This document shows positions 44,626 through 54,931 of a DNA stretch of 64,000 nucleotides, piece by piece (positions within the stretch are counted from its first letter, which is position 1; the number at the start of each line of letters is the position of its first letter). Source of the DNA: Rebecca billardiae RCC1528 (lineage: Eukaryota; Haptophyta); the NCBI GenBank assembly GCA_965240325.2, contig OZ251224.1, forward strand, positions 3,968,001 through 4,032,000, in the 5' to 3' direction. A program made the position numbers and the translations under genes. The notes beneath the pieces were generated by a model. The model had not been told where the DNA came from. It worked only from the letters and a program-made list of their open reading frames with translations, and searched no databases.

Positions 44626-44778
44626 GACATTCCCCTAATCAATCGTGGACGGCCGGGCGTGAGAGTTCACTTCTGTGTGAAGTAGGACGGTTACAAGTCC
44701 AATACAAGCGTCAGCTTCTTTGAGGCTATATTTGCACGTCCTTACGGGATCAGCGAAGTAACCAACCGATATATATTG

Positions 44779-44945
44779 GCTTCGTCGGGGTCGTATTCAC
44801 TACTGGAGAACATTTGCACCGCGCTTCGTCTTCATATGTATGGTTCACACAGGCATAAAGTCGCTTCGTCGGGGTCGTATCCACTATACTGGAGAACATC
44901 ATTTGCACCGCTTCGTTTTCATACATTGTAATATGTATATATATG
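44779..44945. repeat. Two ~84-bp tandem units
   Basis: GCTTCGTCGGGGTCGTAT begins at 44779 and 44863, each followed by CACTA, CTGGAGAACAT and TTTGCACCGC. A degenerate third start (CTACGGGGTCGAG) follows at ~44957. Confidence 0.75.
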
Positions 44946-45076
44946 GTTCGTGGACTGCTACGGGGTCGAGCAGAATATCATCGATATTCATCAGGCGCAC
45001 GTGTGCGTATTCATCATCAGCCTTCGGGAATTGGGAGTAGCTATTGGCCTTTTGCCCTCTGGCGAGCCAGTTGTGC

Positions 45077-46169
45077 CAAGGGTGGTCAGGGTCGCCGACT
45101 CCAGCGGAGGCCGGCGCCGGAGGTTCACCTCCGATTTTTTGGAGCGGCGCGGCGCGCGGGGCCGCCGCCGCTGTGGCGGGCCGCTCGGGGTGTGCACGGC
45201 GTGGGCTCGTGCGGCCGCTGCCGCGCACGCCGAGCGATCCGGCGCGGGCTCGCGGCTTGTCGATGGCCTCGCGCGCCGCAGCGCGCCGCAGCGCGACGCG
45301 CGCCTTGCCTAGCTTCGCCTGTCTCGCGCCTTGGCCGCCGTGCACGCGTGCGCCGCCAAACCGCAAGCTCGGCATAGCTCTCAGCCGAGCGTGCACGTGC
45401 CTTGCGCGACGCGACGCGGGCATTGCCGGCGGGTGATGTAGCCGTAGTGCGAGCGCGCGTCGTGAAGCCTCGACGCGGATCGTGAGTGTCTTCAACGTCT
45501 CGGTCAGCTGTCGACAACAGCTGACGGCACCAACCACAAATGGACACCACGGTCCTCCGTTGAACGACTCTCAGGGCTATCGCGACGCTGCAACTCGTGA
45601 AGACTAGTCGAGCGTTGTTGTCAAGAAGACACACGCCACTATGTCATGCGTGCGGGCCTTGCGTGACGATGCGACATGACGATCGCCCCGGCAAGAGAGT
45701 CAGTCGTCAAGCTTTCAGCACTGCTCAACGCACAGACGGTCCACGCGCGTACGCGGCATCGTCTCATTGCTCTCGATCCGCGCCGAGGCTTCACGACGCG
45801 CGCTCGCACTACGGCTACATCGCCCGCCGGCAATGCCCGCGTCGCGTCGCGCAAGGCACGTGCACGCTCGGCTGAGAGCTATGCCGAGCTTGCGGTTTGG
45901 CGGCGCACGCGTGCACGGCGGCCAAGGCGCGAGACAGGCGAAGCTAGGCAAGGCGCGCGTCGCGCTGCGGCGCGCGAGGCCATCGACAAGCCGCGAGCCC
46001 GCGCCGGATCGCTCGGCGTGCGCGGCAGCGGCCGCACGAGCCCACGCCGTGCACGCCCCGAGCGGCCCGCCACAGCGGCGGCGGCCCCGCGCGCCGCGCC
46101 GCTCCAAAAAATCAGAGGTGAACCTCCGGCGCCGGCCTCCGCTGGAGTCGGCGACCCTGACCACCCTTG
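45077..46169. mobile_element. Long-inverted-repeat (foldback) transposon, member 2
   Basis: Arms 45077-45482 and 45774-46169 are near-perfect reverse complements (one ~10-bp indel) around a 291-bp spacer. Ends CAAGGGTG and CACCCTTG are the same as member 1 at 9899-11008. The 7-bp direct repeat GTTGTGC abuts both ends (45070-45076 and 46170-46176). The arms of the two members are otherwise different in sequence, so the family shares ends and architecture only. No transposase. Confidence 0.87.
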
Positions 46170-46231
46170 GTTGTGCGCACTTGAGCAGGCCTTGAGCAGG
46201 CTCGAGGCCACTTTTTTGCGCTCACGTGGAC

Positions 46232-47160
46232 ATGATGCCGATCACGTCAGCTGGCGACGCCGACGAGGACCGCGCTCGCCGCGTATTGAACGTGCTGCTC
46301 GAATCCGGGGCAGTGAAGAAGGTGGCTAAGAGCACGCTCCAGAGCATCGCTGCTGCCATCTCAGTCGTGAGGCACAAGCAGGACGTGCCCTCTGCGGCGG
46401 TGAAGTACAACGTGCCCAAATGGTCGATCTACAACTTCGTTCGCAAGGTCCGCACCGTGCTGGAGGACGAAGGCGCAATCGGCAGGGGGAGCGCGACGCG
46501 ACTGATCACCGACTTCACCACGCGCCCCGCAGGCCAGCTCCCTCCCTCCTCCTCACCCGGCCCAACAGCTGGCAGCCGCTTTGCGGCACTCGCCGCGCTC
46601 GACGGCCACGGGGAAATGCCCGCTGCAGAGAAAGCACAGCCGCAGCGGGGGCGCCCGGCCGGCTCGCTCAGCCTGCTGGGCACGCTCAACCTAGGCGTCA
46701 CGTGCTACCTCGGCTCGCTGCTGGCGGCGCTGCTCGCGTGCCCTTCCATCGTCTCGCTCGCCACATCTGCCGCGGCTGAGCAGTCCACCAACCCCATCGT
46801 GTCCCGAGCATGCGCTCGCTGGCGCTCGCGCATGTCAACTGCGAGTGGCCCAGCGACTCAGCGAGGTGGGGCCGACGCGTAGCTTGCTCGAGCCGCTCCA
46901 CGACGCGATCGCGGAGGTCTGTCGGTGGACAACGGCGTTTGGGCAGCAGCAGCAGGACGCGTGCGAGGTGCTGTACAAAATCATGGAGGCCCTGGCTGGC
47001 TGCGACGAGGCGTGCTCATACCTTGGCTTGCTCGAGTGCCTCGGTCAGCTGGCGAGCGAGCAGCCCTCGCAGCAGCAGCGCGTGCCGACGCCGACGATCT
47101 CGCAGCAGCAGCGCGTGCCGACGATCTCAGTCGGCCATGACTTCGACTGTACACAATCGG
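46232..47160 (+). pseudogene. psq-HTH / ubiquitin-specific protease fragment
   Basis: Starts at the ATG at 46232. Residues ~36-75 (LQSIAAAISVVRHKQDVPSA and KYNVPKWSIYNFVRKV) look like a psq-type helix-turn-helix. Around residue 158 is a C19 protease Cys box, LNLGVTCYLGSLLAALL. The matching QQDA box (FGQQQQDACEVLYKIMEAL, ~46935-46990) is in another frame. A 61-nt GT-AG interval (46801-46861) would join them through a Val codon; otherwise there is a frameshift. No His box follows; the frame ends in CAGCAGCAGCG repeats and then mobile-element-like sequence. So the protease is truncated and cannot be catalytically complete as read. It starts 60 bp past the foldback element. Confidence 0.5.
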
Positions 47161-47647
47161 CGCCTCGCCGGCGGCTGCGATGGGCCCGCCCGGCCGCGCG
47201 GCGGGCGGCGGCGCGCCGCTGGAGTCTACTCGCTGCCGGCTGCCGGGCTCGCGGCCGGGCGGGCCCACTCTCGATCGCGACGGAGGGTGCGACGGAGGGT
47301 GCACCGCCACCGCGGGCCCCGAACTACGTTCGTTCTACGGAAAAGGACCGCGGAACGCGGTCATATATATATATATATATATATACTCAACGACATGAAT
47401 AACAGTCGTATGACAATATATATCGATCCTCTTCGACGCAGCGGACCGATGACTCGGATTATTGCCGCCGATCAGTGCTGCGTGTGGCAGAGTACGGTCG
47501 TCGTCGTGTCGTCACATCAGCAAATTAGTCGCGAGACGCGGACGCCGCGACTCGCCGACTGCGCCGATCCGGGTCAAAATATACGGCGCGCAGACTGATG
47601 ATGGGTAGACTAGTCACGGCTCTGATCGCGTCGTCTTAAAACGTGCA

Positions 47648-47732
<85 letters not shown>

Positions 47733-47973
47733 TCGAACTCATCAGAGAACCAGCAAGCCTCACTCCGCCTCGTCGGACTTGCGCATGCGGATCGACTTGC
47801 GCATGCGGATCGATGAATGCGAACTCAGCGAAGAGCCGCTTGGTCAGTTGGTGATGACTCCGACCGACCGGCCAGACGCAGCTTGACGCACGCGCCAGCA
47901 CTGATGACGAGTGCCAAGCACTGGCAGCTGAAAACTCCCGGACTGATGGCGCAGGAGAATGCCCGTGCAAAAG
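47161..47973. other. Repeat-rich spacer: hairpin, hairpin repeat B, TA tracts
   Basis: 47181-47267 has perfect 18-bp inverted arms (TGGGCCCGCCCGGCCGCG). 47316-47372 is copy B of the 31945 repeat. (TA)n tracts at 47365-47386 and 47651-47729. The region 47390-47640 has nothing recognisable. Confidence 0.7.
47316..47372 (+). repeat. Dispersed hairpin repeat, copy B
   Basis: Shares GCGGGCCCC, GTTCTACGGAAAAGGACCGC and GGAACGCGGTCATAT with the complement of 31945-32000. It ends in (TA)n here, like a retroposon 3' tail, but a poly-A or target duplication was not found. Confidence 0.65.
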
Positions 47974-49242
47974 TCACGGCAGCCGCCTCCGAGCGTTGGC
48001 AGCGCGTCGCCGGGGCCGCTGCATCGCGACGCGCTTCTGGTCGACGGTGACGGCGTTCACGTTGTCAGTGCCGCTGGCATCGACGCTTGGGGTGAAAGCC
48101 AGGCGGCCACTGGAGGCCGCTGCGACGGAGCTCTCGTCGCTGAGGGGCCCAGCTGGCTCGCTGGCGTGCGCCAGCGGTGCTGACACCCGTTGGGCGCTGC
48201 GAATGGCAGCCCCAGCCGCGGCCCCCGCCGGCGCGCTCGGGGAGCGCCGTCGCTTCGAGGCGCCCACCGCGCGCACCTGCTCCCCTCGCTGCCGCGTGCT
48301 GGTGCGCGGCGTGTTGTGCGCGAAGGGCGAGTTGGCGACGCGGCGCATTGAGCCGTCGAACCCGCGGTCCCAGCCAGTGTGTGGCGCATTGCGCTCGCAC
48401 TGCGCCGCGATCGGCGCGACGTCGTACTCGGCGAGGTCGACGGGTATCTCCGCCTCCACGCGCACGCCATCATCTAGGCACGGCGCGGCACGGATCGCCC
48501 TGAATTCGACTCCGCGCGCGCCCGCCTCGCGGCACGCGCGCGCAAACTCGGGGTCGTGGTGGTCCGAGGGTCGGACGCCGTGGCGCACGTCCGCTCGCTG
48601 TACGACGAAGAGCACCGTCGCGCGCTCGCCCTGGAGCGCGAGCTCGCCCAGCTCGCGCACGTGCCTCGCTGCGCGCTCGCTGACAGAATCCGGAAAGTAG
48701 CCCCAGCCGTCCTCGTACACCATGTGGCAGTTCTTGACCTCGACCCAGTGCCGCGCGGCGTGCGAGCTAGTGCCCGGCTCGATCAGGCAGAAATCACAGC
48801 GCCCGCCCTCCGGCAGGCTCATCTCAGCGTGCACCTCGGCATGTGCGCTCAAGCCCGGTAGTGCACGCGCCTCGAGCACCGCGGCCGCGATGGCGTTTGG
48901 GCGTTGCGTGTTCGTCCCGCAGAGCACAGCGGCACCGCTCTCCAGTGGGGTGTGCTCGAGGAGCTCCCACGTGTACCGGCACCTGCGCTTGGGGTTTGCG
49001 CTGGGCAGCAGGTAGCAGCGCGCGCCCGGCACCACAAATGCCTCCATGCGCCCTGGGTTGACGCAGTGCGCCTCTACCGCCTCGCCCGAGGACTCGAGCA
49101 CCATGTCGGCGAGGAAGCGGTCGCGCCGCGCGCAGAATGTTGCTGCCACCAGCGGGCAGGGCCACGGCACCGTGAGGGCGAGGCGCTCGAGCATCCTCGG
49201 CGGGCGGCCTGAGGCACGGGGCATTTCAGACTGGCAGATCAT
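47974..49242 (-). CDS. sfsA: SfsA-like DNA-binding / sugar-fermentation-stimulation family
   Basis: 422 residues from the ATG at 49242. Residues ~25-270 are an SfsA domain: RRDRFLADMVLESSG, HCVNPGRMEAFVVPG, LEHTPLESGAAVLCGTNTQR, RCDFCLIEPG, WVEVKNCHMVYEDG and FPDSVSERAARHVRELGEL. Bacterial SfsA is ~234 residues with an OB-fold and a nuclease-like domain; the cellular function is poorly defined. The last ~150 residues here are a basic, Ser-rich extension without motifs. A second ATG (49194, MLERLALTV) would drop a short leader. Eukaryotic copies occur in plants and algae, and a plastid origin is possible. The 5' end is only 45 bp from the SWEET ATG (bidirectional promoter). Family call is firm. 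Confidence 0.92.
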   Translation of the reverse strand: MICQSEMPRASGRPPRMLERLALTVPWPCPLVAATFCARRDRFLADMVLESSGEAVEAHCVNPGRMEAFVVPGARCYLLPSANPKRRCRYTWELLEHTPLESGAAVLCGTNTQRPNAIAAAVLEARALPGLSAHAEVHAEMSLPEGGRCDFCLIEPGTSSHAARHWVEVKNCHMVYEDGWGYFPDSVSERAARHVRELGELALQGERATVLFVVQRADVRHGVRPSDHHDPEFARACREAGARGVEFRAIRAAPCLDDGVRVEAEIPVDLAEYDVAPIAAQCERNAPHTGWDRGFDGSMRRVANSPFAHNTPRTSTRQRGEQVRAVGASKRRRSPSAPAGAAAGAAIRSAQRVSAPLAHASEPAGPLSDESSVAAASSGRLAFTPSVDASGTDNVNAVTVDQKRVAMQRPRRRAANARRRLP

Positions 49243-49287
49243 TTCATTTCAGACTGCCCAGTCTGCCCCGCGTTGTGGGCGGGCGGG

Positions 49288-50358
49288 ATGGCAGGCGGCT
49301 CGTACGTCCTCGAGACGGTGTTCCCGTCGATCGGCGTGGTCACATCGACGATGCTATACCTCGCGCCTTTGCCGGCCGTCGTGCGCGTTCGCGACCAGCG
49401 GCAACTCGGCGGGCTGAACACGCTGCCAATCGGCCTGATGCTGCTGGCGACCGTCTCGTGGGTGGCGTACGGCCTCGCGGTGCCCAACGGTTACATTGTG
49501 GCATCCAACGTGCCCGGCTTGGTGGCCTCGGTGTGGTACGTCACGACAGTGTTGCCCGCCATGACGCACGACCCCGCGCTCGCCTCGCTTCGCGCGCTCC
49601 TGGTCGGCGGCACTGCTGTGCTCACGTGCGTGCTCACGTGGGTGCGATTCGGCGTGCCTGACGAGCTCGAGCGCGCAGGCATCCTCGGCGGGTTCGCGAC
49701 GCTGGTATGCATCGTGCTCTTCGCGTCGCCGCTGTCGACGATCGCTGAGGTTGTGCGCGTGCGCAGCTCCGCGAGCGTCTACGGCCCACTCACTGCCGCG
49801 CAGGTCTTCAACTGCGGCCTGTGGCTGGGCTTTGGCAGCGCCATCGGCGACTTGTGGGTGTGGGGCCCCAACCTCGCCGGCTTTGTGCTCGGGCTGGCGC
49901 AGCTCGCGCTCAAGCTGCGCTACCCGTCTGCCGGCGTGCACGGCGGCAGGGCGCCACCGGTCGGCGTGGCGCGTGGCTCGCACAGCGAAGAGCAACTCGC
50001 CATCCTCGGGAACGTCGAATCCGAAGAGGTTGGTGGTCGCGCCCGCACCAAGGTTCGGCCGCGCGAGTCGGCCGCGCCGGCCGTCGCTCTGACAGACGTA
50101 CGCAGGGTGCCAAGGGGAGGCGCGCTGGATGCGGGATGGGGGCGCCGATGCCGGCGCGGGATGCCCATGCGCCCTGCGCCTTGCGTGTCCTGCCCTGACG
50201 CCCCGTCCCTCATCCCTGCCCTACGGCTGACTACGTGCGTGCATGTGCCCATGCCGACGCGACGCCTCATCGTCTGCGGCACCATGTCCATGACCGCGGG
50301 ACGCCGGACTGGTGTCACGCGCCATGATGCGCAACTTCTTGGCGCCCCCGAATCATGA
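49288..50358 (+). CDS. SWEET sugar transporter
   Basis: Begins at the ATG at 49288 (MAGGSYVLETVFPSIGVV); the frame extends 15 nt upstream but with a TTG. Two MtN3 repeats give seven predicted membrane spans over ~225 residues: SWVAYGLAVPNGYIVASNV in the first, and FASPLSTIAEVVRVRSSASV with CGLWLGFGSAIGDLWVWGP and LAGFVLGLAQL in the second. These carry the expected Asn and the Trp-x2-3-Gly signatures. SWEETs are bidirectional sugar uniporters of plasma and vesicle membranes. The ~130-residue C-terminal tail is Arg/Pro-rich and of doubtful reality past ~residue 240; an intron beginning GTACGC at ~50096 or a shorter stop is possible. Family certain, 3' end less so. Confidence 0.9.
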   Translation: MAGGSYVLETVFPSIGVVTSTMLYLAPLPAVVRVRDQRQLGGLNTLPIGLMLLATVSWVAYGLAVPNGYIVASNVPGLVASVWYVTTVLPAMTHDPALASLRALLVGGTAVLTCVLTWVRFGVPDELERAGILGGFATLVCIVLFASPLSTIAEVVRVRSSASVYGPLTAAQVFNCGLWLGFGSAIGDLWVWGPNLAGFVLGLAQLALKLRYPSAGVHGGRAPPVGVARGSHSEEQLAILGNVESEEVGGRARTKVRPRESAAPAVALTDVRRVPRGGALDAGWGRRCRRGMPMRPAPCVSCPDAPSLIPALRLTTCVHVPMPTRRLIVCGTMSMTAGRRTGVTRHDAQLLGAPES

Positions 50359-50488
50359 TCGCCTGTCTTCGCCTGCGGCGTGTGATCCCTGACGATGCCA
50401 TGCGTCGTCGCCGACCGACCGTCACCACAGCTGCGCTCCACCCCGGAAGTTGACGAGTTGCCGATCTGACTGGCAGTGTGGGTCCGCG

Positions 50489-51457
50489 ATGACTAGTATT
50501 CGGTTACGTGTAACGTACACGGTGGGAAGTATGATAACGGCGCATCCGGGCGCGAAACGACGGGCGTCAACCGACGCGACCTTCCCTGCTTGCAGTCCGA
50601 GGCGCGTGGACCAGTCACCTATGCCAAGCCGTGGCGGTGGCGCCGCTGGGAGCGACGATGGCGTCGCCGCTCCCGGGGATGAGGAGGTTCAGGAGTTGCC
50701 CACGAGTGCACCTCTCTCGAAGCAGCGACCTCGGCGCTCACGCGCCAAGGTGAGCTACATCGAGAGTCCTGTCCACACCGACAGCGACGAGGACGAGGAG
50801 ATGCGCGAGCTGCGGGCGAAGCGCAAGCGTGCGGCTGAGAAGCCAGATGACAAGCCTGTGGTGAATGACCCGACACCTCTCTCCGAGTACGAGATCGCGC
50901 GCCTGGAGAACATTCGCAAGAATCAGGAGATGCTGCAGACCCTCGGGCTCGCAAAGCCAGGTGGCCTTCCCACGCCGCCCACGCACTCCCGCCCTCCGAT
51001 TGACCGGCCTCCAGTCGACCCGACTGGCGCATCATCGCGCGCTTGCGTCCTTCCTGCCAACGCACATGCGCCGTCCGCCGTGGCAACCAGGCGAGAGGCT
51101 CAGCCAGCGGCACGCCCGGACAGTGCGAAGCGTGCAAAGGCAGCGGCGCGCAAGCAGTCTGGCAGCATCGCAGTCCTATCGCAGGGCACGGCGGCGGCGC
51201 TTGCGGCGACACCGATCGCTGACGCGGCGCGATCCTTCTTCGATGCAATCGACACCGCAGGCACTGGGCTGATCACCGCCCCTATGCTCGAGAGGTTGTG
51301 TATCGACGTCCTCAACATGCCCGCGCTCGCCGTGCACGCACATGCGATGGTTGATGTCTTTGACCGTGGAGGTAAGGGCGGCGTCGATCTGGCAGACCTT
51401 TGCCGCCTGCTCGAGCTCCCTGAGCTGCGGCCGGTGCGCAATGGGCTCGCCATCTGA
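50489..51457 (+). CDS. WDR76-type motif plus EF-hand-like protein
   Basis: Up to 322 residues from the ATG at 50489; ATGs at 50531 and 50621 are alternatives. The middle has a basic-acidic nuclear-type segment (MRELRAKRKRAAEKPDDK, DSDEDEE) followed by SEYEIARLENIRKNQEMLQTLGL, a motif seen in WDR76/SAP-type chromatin proteins. The C-terminus (FFDAIDTAGTGLITAPMLER and FDRGGKGGVDLADLCRLLE) is an EF-hand pair lacking most calcium ligands, so calcium binding is doubtful. A nuclear protein with protein-protein contacts is a reasonable guess. There is no WD40 domain. Single exon. Confidence 0.5.
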   Translation: MTSIRLRVTYTVGSMITAHPGAKRRASTDATFPACSPRRVDQSPMPSRGGGAAGSDDGVAAPGDEEVQELPTSAPLSKQRPRRSRAKVSYIESPVHTDSDEDEEMRELRAKRKRAAEKPDDKPVVNDPTPLSEYEIARLENIRKNQEMLQTLGLAKPGGLPTPPTHSRPPIDRPPVDPTGASSRACVLPANAHAPSAVATRREAQPAARPDSAKRAKAAARKQSGSIAVLSQGTAAALAATPIADAARSFFDAIDTAGTGLITAPMLERLCIDVLNMPALAVHAHAMVDVFDRGGKGGVDLADLCRLLELPELRPVRNGLAI

Positions 51458-54400
51458 TCACGGTGCCCGTGAAGCTGTGGCAATACGGCATGATGACTGA
51501 TTCCTTCAGCCTCACAAAAGTCCTGGAGTCATGCGGCAGGGCCCGCGCCCGTCGCACCGCTCCGTGCCCGCGCAGGCGCGCTGGCCCGATGAGCCAACGG
51601 TGCCAGCGGCCCACGGGCGGCCTAGCCGCCGGGCCCTGTGTCACCAATGCGCCGCCCCGCTGCCAATCAATGGCGCCCGGGGGCTGGCCCTTCAGTGCTG
51701 TCATGAATAAACCGTAGACTGACGATCTTTCAATACGACCGTATCATCAGTACTCCCCGAATCACTACCGTTGATGATTGAGTTTGACGATGAATATTAT
51801 ATATATATAATATATATCATTAATATTAATATAATATAATCGGCCTGAGTAACCGGTCAGTCACCGGACTGGCCGAGTCGACTCGGACGCTGGCGGTGGC
51901 TTGGCGGCGCCGTCTGACCGCCTGTCTCAAGGCCCTTATTCACTGAGTTATTGGCTCAGTCTGTCCGAGCTCGTGCCCTGCACTCTGCAGAGCCTCCGCT
52001 GTCTTTTTATTATAAGCTACTCTGCTTGTTATTAATATTATTGGGGCGGGCCAACTCGCGCCGCCCGCGCCGACGGCCGTACGCCCGTACATACGATGCT
52101 GCGGCCGCGCCGCCTAAGCTACCTAAAGTACGACCTGATCCGCTGAGTGCCGAGTGGGCAGCCGGTGAGGCGGATCAGGCTGATCCTGATGCCGGTAGTC
52201 CGGTGCGTTCGCGGCGGCGCGGCCAGGCCACGGCACAGTCAGCAGAATGCGGCCGGCGCCTGTCGGACCGAGTCCGAGTGGCGATTCGAAGATCGACTGA
52301 GTGTGATGACTCAGTCAGGCCGCCGGCGGGTTGGCCGCCGGCCGGCTCCGCTGCCCGCCCCGAACCGCCAAGTGGCCGCCGGGTGCGAACCTGGCAGCCC
52401 GCTACTCAGGCTGAGTGCCGTATCAGTGCTCATGAACCAGCGGCGCGCCATACACCACAGTGTATGTACAAAGCTGCTGCGCCAGCGCCAGTACGGAGGT
52501 GACCCGCGCGGAGTCCGCCAGTCCGACAACTGACACTAGCTACTCATGCACTCCGTCTGACATCAGCACTCAGTCACTACTCACTGACTGCTCGGTGGCG
52601 GCGGCGACCAGGCCTCACGGATCATCCTGAAACAGGCTCCTTAACAGCCCGGTGGCGGCCATGCTTCCCGACTCATCGCCCACATGGCGCGCGCTATATC
52701 GCTGCGGTGTAGATGAGTGACTGAGTGACTAAATGAGAGTCGCACGCTGCACCACTCGTCATGTCAGGCATGTGGAGGGCTGTGGGCTCACGTCACACGT
52801 GTGCACCTTAGGTGGTGAGCTGGCCGGTGTGGTCAGTTGGTGACGAGTCTAAGGCGTCACGGCGGAATGGTACGGTTTGAGGTGAGATACCTAAGGCTTG
52901 CAGTGTACACCGCGACCTGGTGAGCAGCTTGGCGCTGGCCACCCGCGCTCACTCCTTAGTCCTTGCTGGCAGCGTGCGCGGCACTTTGGGAGCAACCACG
53001 TCGTCCCCGATACGAGATCCCCGGGGCACCCGCGGCTTAGAATACTCGGCAGCCTGGCTGCATCAACCGGTGTACCTGCGATTCGGCACTTCGCCCGTGA
53101 GGTCATTCGTGCACAAGCGGGATGTACTGGCTCATGAACGCAGCGCTATCGTATGTGTCCAATGGTGGCAGCATTTTGGTGCATGCAGAGGCGAGATGAC
53201 GCGTACGCCAACCCAGCGCGCAATGGACTCGCGCATGGCCCTCCATCCCCGTTCATTCCTTTGGAGGGCGGAGGCCATGCCGGCACGACACTGCTCACCA
53301 CTCACCAATCCACTGATCAAAAGCCAGAGATCCGGACGAGCTCCGGAAGAGCGAGCGGCGTTGGAGCCGATGGAGTTCAGAGAGTCATGGAGAGTGTGCT
53401 CAGGCTGCGCAGTGCTTGCGCACCCGCTGCTCACGAGGTTTGATCCGGGTTGCCCTGCCCACATCGCGCCGCCGCGCGAGAACGCGACGTAGGCCGCGCT
53501 GACCAAAGCGCTGACGTCGCCGCGCGCGCGGCGCGTGGTGCGCCGAGCAAGTGCACGTGTACTGCCACACAGCGTCGACGTGACCCAGCTTGCACACAGT
53601 GGATGAGAAGCTGCGCCCTGAGGCCGAGCTGCGCTCTAGCCCCCGGCGCGGCCGGTTGGCCCCCGGCGCGGCCGGTTGGCAGCGTTTGCATGCGTGCTCT
53701 GAAACTTCCCCGCGCTCGGTGGTCTGTCTCGAGGCGTCTCTAGAGTGAGTAGTCGACTCTGCGACTGGCTGCGTTTTGCATTGCGCGCACGGTGTCGACT
53801 CACTCAGTAATGACCGTGTGTGGGCAGTGTACGTCCTCGGGTGGCGGGTGCACGCGCACGTCTCATCGGAGTATACATGCGCCTACCCGACGCCTACGAT
53901 TGTGGGTCCTGCACGGTCATCCGGTGGGCGCAGTGCACGTGCGTACGCAGTGCGAATTGCGGCATCCAAGCCGCGACGCCTTTGCGCGCACTGCTCGCAT
54001 TGGCGAAAGGAGGCAAGGAGCGACCGCCCACGCGTATCGGGGGACTCCTCATGACTCTGGGCGACTACCAGGCTCGTCGCGTTCGCGCACTCGTCGCACA
54101 TTCGTCTGAACTCGCGGCATTATTCTGTTGGCACTACTGTTCGCGGCAGGCGGGGTGTGTTGAGGTGGCTGGAGGAGTGGGGTTCAAGGCGCGGTGAGTA
54201 CCGGAATACCGCGACGCGTTTCTGCATGGAAATTTGGTGATATGGAACGAGTCCAAAGATTCCTTGATTGTTGATGAACCACCATCCACATATGATAGCT
54301 AGAGTCTCGCGTACTGTACCCAGCTTGGGTGATTGTGCGGGTTCGGTCTGGTACCCAGGATGATAGAACATTTGGCGGGTAAATATGTTTATGACGATCC

Positions 54401-54931
54401 GTTAAAATTACATCCCCTCGCTAATAGGTGTTCATACCCATTCATCACACCGGAATCGGGCTCTCACGTGTTCCGAAACGGTATGCTTGATTGAACGATG
54501 TAAAGCGGTAAAGCGGTGATTGATGAAGCCCGCATATGTGAGCATGTAGAATTGGAATGAGAAGCACGAGATGATATTGCAAGATCACTCCAATCCCGCG
54601 TGCAGATTGCGCGAAGTGGACCAAACGTCGTCTATCCGCGACCGACCAACCTTGGACAGAGACCACCCTTCACAGATTGCGCGCGCGAAAATCGAGGACC
54701 TTGATGTTGATCACACTGAGGCACTTGTGTTGATCAGTGTGAGTTGCTGCGCCAGACGACTACCGACAGAGTGAGTGAGTACCGTTCATCATCAGCAGCT
54801 TGTTTGAAGGCCGCGGTCTCAGAGCCTCAGCGCGCCGGCAGGAGGAATGTCGGCGAGGACGGCGGCTAAGAATCTGAACGTCACGCAGTGCTTCCGTGAC
54901 AGTTACAGCGTGAGTTCGGGGTCCGATCTGA
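51458..54931. other. 3.5-kb gene-poor tract
   Basis: AT-rich palindromic sequence at 51790-51840. A 19-bp unit (CCCGGCGCGGCCGGTTGGC) occurs twice at 53640-53680. ORFs up to 190 codons lack motifs or start with non-ATG codons. 54200-54780 is AT-richer with no feature. I see no supported gene. Confidence 0.5.

Noticed and set aside
45125-46329. Overlapping ORFs (120-217 codons) in both foldback arms
   Set aside because: They mirror one another through the inverted arms and lack known domains; the element's target duplications explain the structure.
49273-49287. Upstream extension of the SWEET frame
   Set aside because: The first codon is TTG; the ATG at 49288 gives a standard SWEET N-terminus.
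51951-52502. 183-codon ORF with a hydrophobic N-terminus
   Set aside because: No family match and low-complexity Arg/Pro remainder; AT-rich context. Likely chance.
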